Of a stretch of 7,601 nucleotides of DNA, positions 6,168 through 7,601 are shown one piece after another (the first letter of the stretch is position 1; each line of letters opens with the position of its first letter). Source of the DNA: Acidobacteriota bacterium (GTDB lineage: Bacteria > Acidobacteriota > Terriglobia > Bryobacterales > Bryobacteraceae); assembly GCA_021788955.1 (NCBI GenBank), contig JAJYKC010000105.1, forward strand, positions 1 to 7,601. The letters run 5' to 3'. Made by a program: the position numbers and the translations under genes. Under the pieces are notes generated by a model. It searched no databases, was not told the DNA's origin, and saw only the letters and a list, made by a program, of their open reading frames with translations.

Positions 6168-7487
6168 TTACAACCCGACCCGCACATCGGAAGGCCCAGT
6201 CTTGACGGGCTTGCATCCCGCCCGGATCATCATCCGCACATCGCCTTTCGCCGGGATTGTCATCGTGTGCGTATACCCGGTGCCCGCGCTTGAAGCCAGC
6301 AGGCGCTCCACCTTGCCGGCCACACTTATTTGAAAGGGTGCGGTCTCCGCGTGGCCCGTCTCTAACATCATAGAAAATTGCACGGTGCGGACATGGCCCG
6401 ACGGGTTGGAAAAATCGATTCGCCCGACCCTGCCGCACCAACGCCATCGCTCTGTTCCCGCCGTTTCAAACGGATAGAATCCCGTCGAATAGAAGACGAA
6501 TAGCGGGCCGGGTTCTACCGCGGTGTCAGGCGGGGGCGCGTAGTTTCGCATCAGGAAGAATCCGATCTGCCCGTCGGGAGAGTTTAAGGGAGCGCCGAGC
6601 GTCGCCGTCAACGCCGTTTCCGGCGACTCCTCCGGCCGGTAGCCCTCGCGATCAAGCCAGACCGCGGCGAAACCCTGCTGTTTCAACCGGGCGAGCATAC
6701 GCGGTACCGGCATCGCCGTCGTCTCCTCGTTCCATTGCCCCTCCCGCTCGCTCATTGCGCCCCAACTCCACCGCGACCCTCGTGAGTGGATGTAGGGCGC
6801 CGCCTCCTCGTACATGTTCATCCGCAAGTGAGGCACATCGAGAGGAAAATCGCGAAACGGCAACTCGAACACGGAGCCTCCGGCGGGGATCATCGCCTCG
6901 ACGCGGGCCACATACTCGCGGTCCGCATTGAAAGACTTCCCGCGTCCGGAATAATCGAGATAACGCGTTACCACCGCCTGGTCGTAGGCCGCAAACAAAG
7001 CGAGTGCAACGCACGCGACGCCCGCCCAGACGCGCGAAATTCTCTCTCGCGAAACACGCGTGAGCCAATCTCCCAGGCCCGCCAACGCAAAGAAGCTGAT
7101 GAAAACGACTATTCGGTTGTAAGCGCGGATGTCCGGCGCGATAAACACGTTGAACAAGGCGCCGAAGCCTCCCGTGGTCGCAAGCAGCACGCTGGCGATT
7201 GCAAGACCAGCCGAGGCGCCCGCCACCGGGCTCACCGTAGCTCCGAAGCATGCCATCAACGCCACGCCGAACAGGTACAGCAGTCCGATGCTCCCCACCG
7301 TCCCCAGCCGGCTCGTCGCGTTCTCCGTTTCTCCCAGGAAGTGGGCCTCTCGAATGCGGCGCTCAACCGCGCGAAGCGGCGGATACGGGTTGTCCGGGAT
7401 CGGAGTGAACAGTTGCCGTAACTTCAGCGCGTACACCTCCGACTCGGCGATGTTCTTGTATTGCAAACCGGGATTAGCCCGGATTTC
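6168..7487 (-). pseudogene. Truncated GT-C/YfhO-like polytopic membrane protein, C-terminal part
   Basis: A 439-codon open frame that begins without a proper start: the frame is closed by TGA at 7490-7488, and the first usable codon is a TTG at 7466 with no ribosome site. Counting from that TTG, a cytoplasmic or periplasmic loop (1-55) is followed by about four to five helices (57-75, 79-97, 98-110, 117-133 and 146-163). A long soluble region follows, with FELPFRDFPLD (200-210), a YIHSRGSRWSWGAM segment (225-238) and a beta-rich end (320-432). Related full-length proteins, as I recall them, have several more N-terminal helices and belong to GT-C-like glycosyltransferases or YfhO-like proteins of surface polysaccharide assembly. 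Here the N-terminal half is missing. The neighbouring gmd fits a glycan role. Exact family is uncertain; a short functional remnant cannot be excluded. Confidence 0.65.
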
Positions 7488-7601
7488 TCACCAAGGAGGC
7501 CGGATGGATCGAGCGGGATGAAATCAGGTCTTCAAGTCCGATCTTGAAAATCGTGCTGGTTCGCGCATGGGTGCAGTGTCTCGTGGACCGCGCGCGGAAG
7601 C
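7474..7601. mobile_element. Probable end of an insertion sequence (runs off the right edge)
   Basis: The membrane-protein frame is lost here. The three minus-strand frames upstream of the break read as unrelated, non-hydrophobic peptides with stops (for example one ending HDFQDRT and one ending LVRNPG), so a simple frameshift does not restore the protein. The minus-strand sequence finishing TGAGAAATCCGGGCTAA resembles outer ends of DDE-transposase elements such as IS1380/IS4 types, from memory only. A CCGGG-ATTAG-CCCGG inverted repeat (7468-7482) straddles the junction. One minus frame (7600 down to about 7533) could be the last residues of a transposase. The exact boundary, the target duplication and the family cannot be fixed because the element continues outside the window. 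Confidence 0.4.

Noticed and set aside
6786..7421. Plus-strand frame of 211 codons opposite the truncated membrane protein
   Set aside because: Arg/His-rich with no motif; the opposite strand has hydrophobic helices and family-like segments.
7501..7521. Gene starting at the ATG after AAGGAGG near 7493-7506
   Set aside because: The frame closes after five codons (MDRAG).

Overview
The window is GC-rich, gene-dense bacterial chromosome with short intergenic gaps and several ATGA overlaps. A PadR regulator with the LLQGTLD start, a small polytopic protein paired with a one-domain winged-helix regulator, a Tat-type NIPSNAP protein, a HemQ-type coproheme decarboxylase and a GDP-mannose dehydratase together look most like an Acidobacteriota genome, perhaps of the Solibacter/Bryobacter type. 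That placement is from recalled gene style, not from a search.

Left part (1-445): the N-terminal part of a PadR-family regulator runs off the left edge on the minus strand. A divergent intergenic region follows, with a good sigma70-like promoter (TTTACA, 17 bp, TATTGT) facing right and the palindrome AAGTACTT in its spacer.

Plus-strand operon (446-3400): five tightly packed genes, namely a six-helix membrane protein, a winged-helix regulator (8-nt overlap), a cis-prenyltransferase of the UppS family (ATGA overlap), a double NIPSNAP-domain protein with a Tat-like signal (ATGA overlap) and a phosphinothricin-type GNAT acetyltransferase (19-nt gap). The spacing suggests one transcript, probably controlled at the 348-376 promoter.

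Middle (3411-5063): hemQ (coproheme decarboxylase) on the minus strand converges on the operon end with only 10 nt between them. A small, secreted, histidine-rich basic protein (4445-4633, plus) follows, then a TspO/MBR-family tryptophan-rich membrane protein on the minus strand whose 3' end overlaps the small gene by 29 nt. HemQ and TspO both handle porphyrins, so this may be a tetrapyrrole-related neighbourhood.

Right part (5086-7601): gmd (GDP-mannose 4,6-dehydratase) lies 22 nt upstream of tspO on the same strand. Upstream of gmd is the C-terminal part of a large polytopic membrane protein that resembles GT-C/YfhO-like surface-polysaccharide proteins. Its reading frame is cut off near 7487. 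The remaining 114 bases do not encode a membrane protein in any minus-strand frame and resemble the end of an insertion sequence. The most likely story is a surface-glycan gene truncated by a mobile element whose body lies beyond the window.
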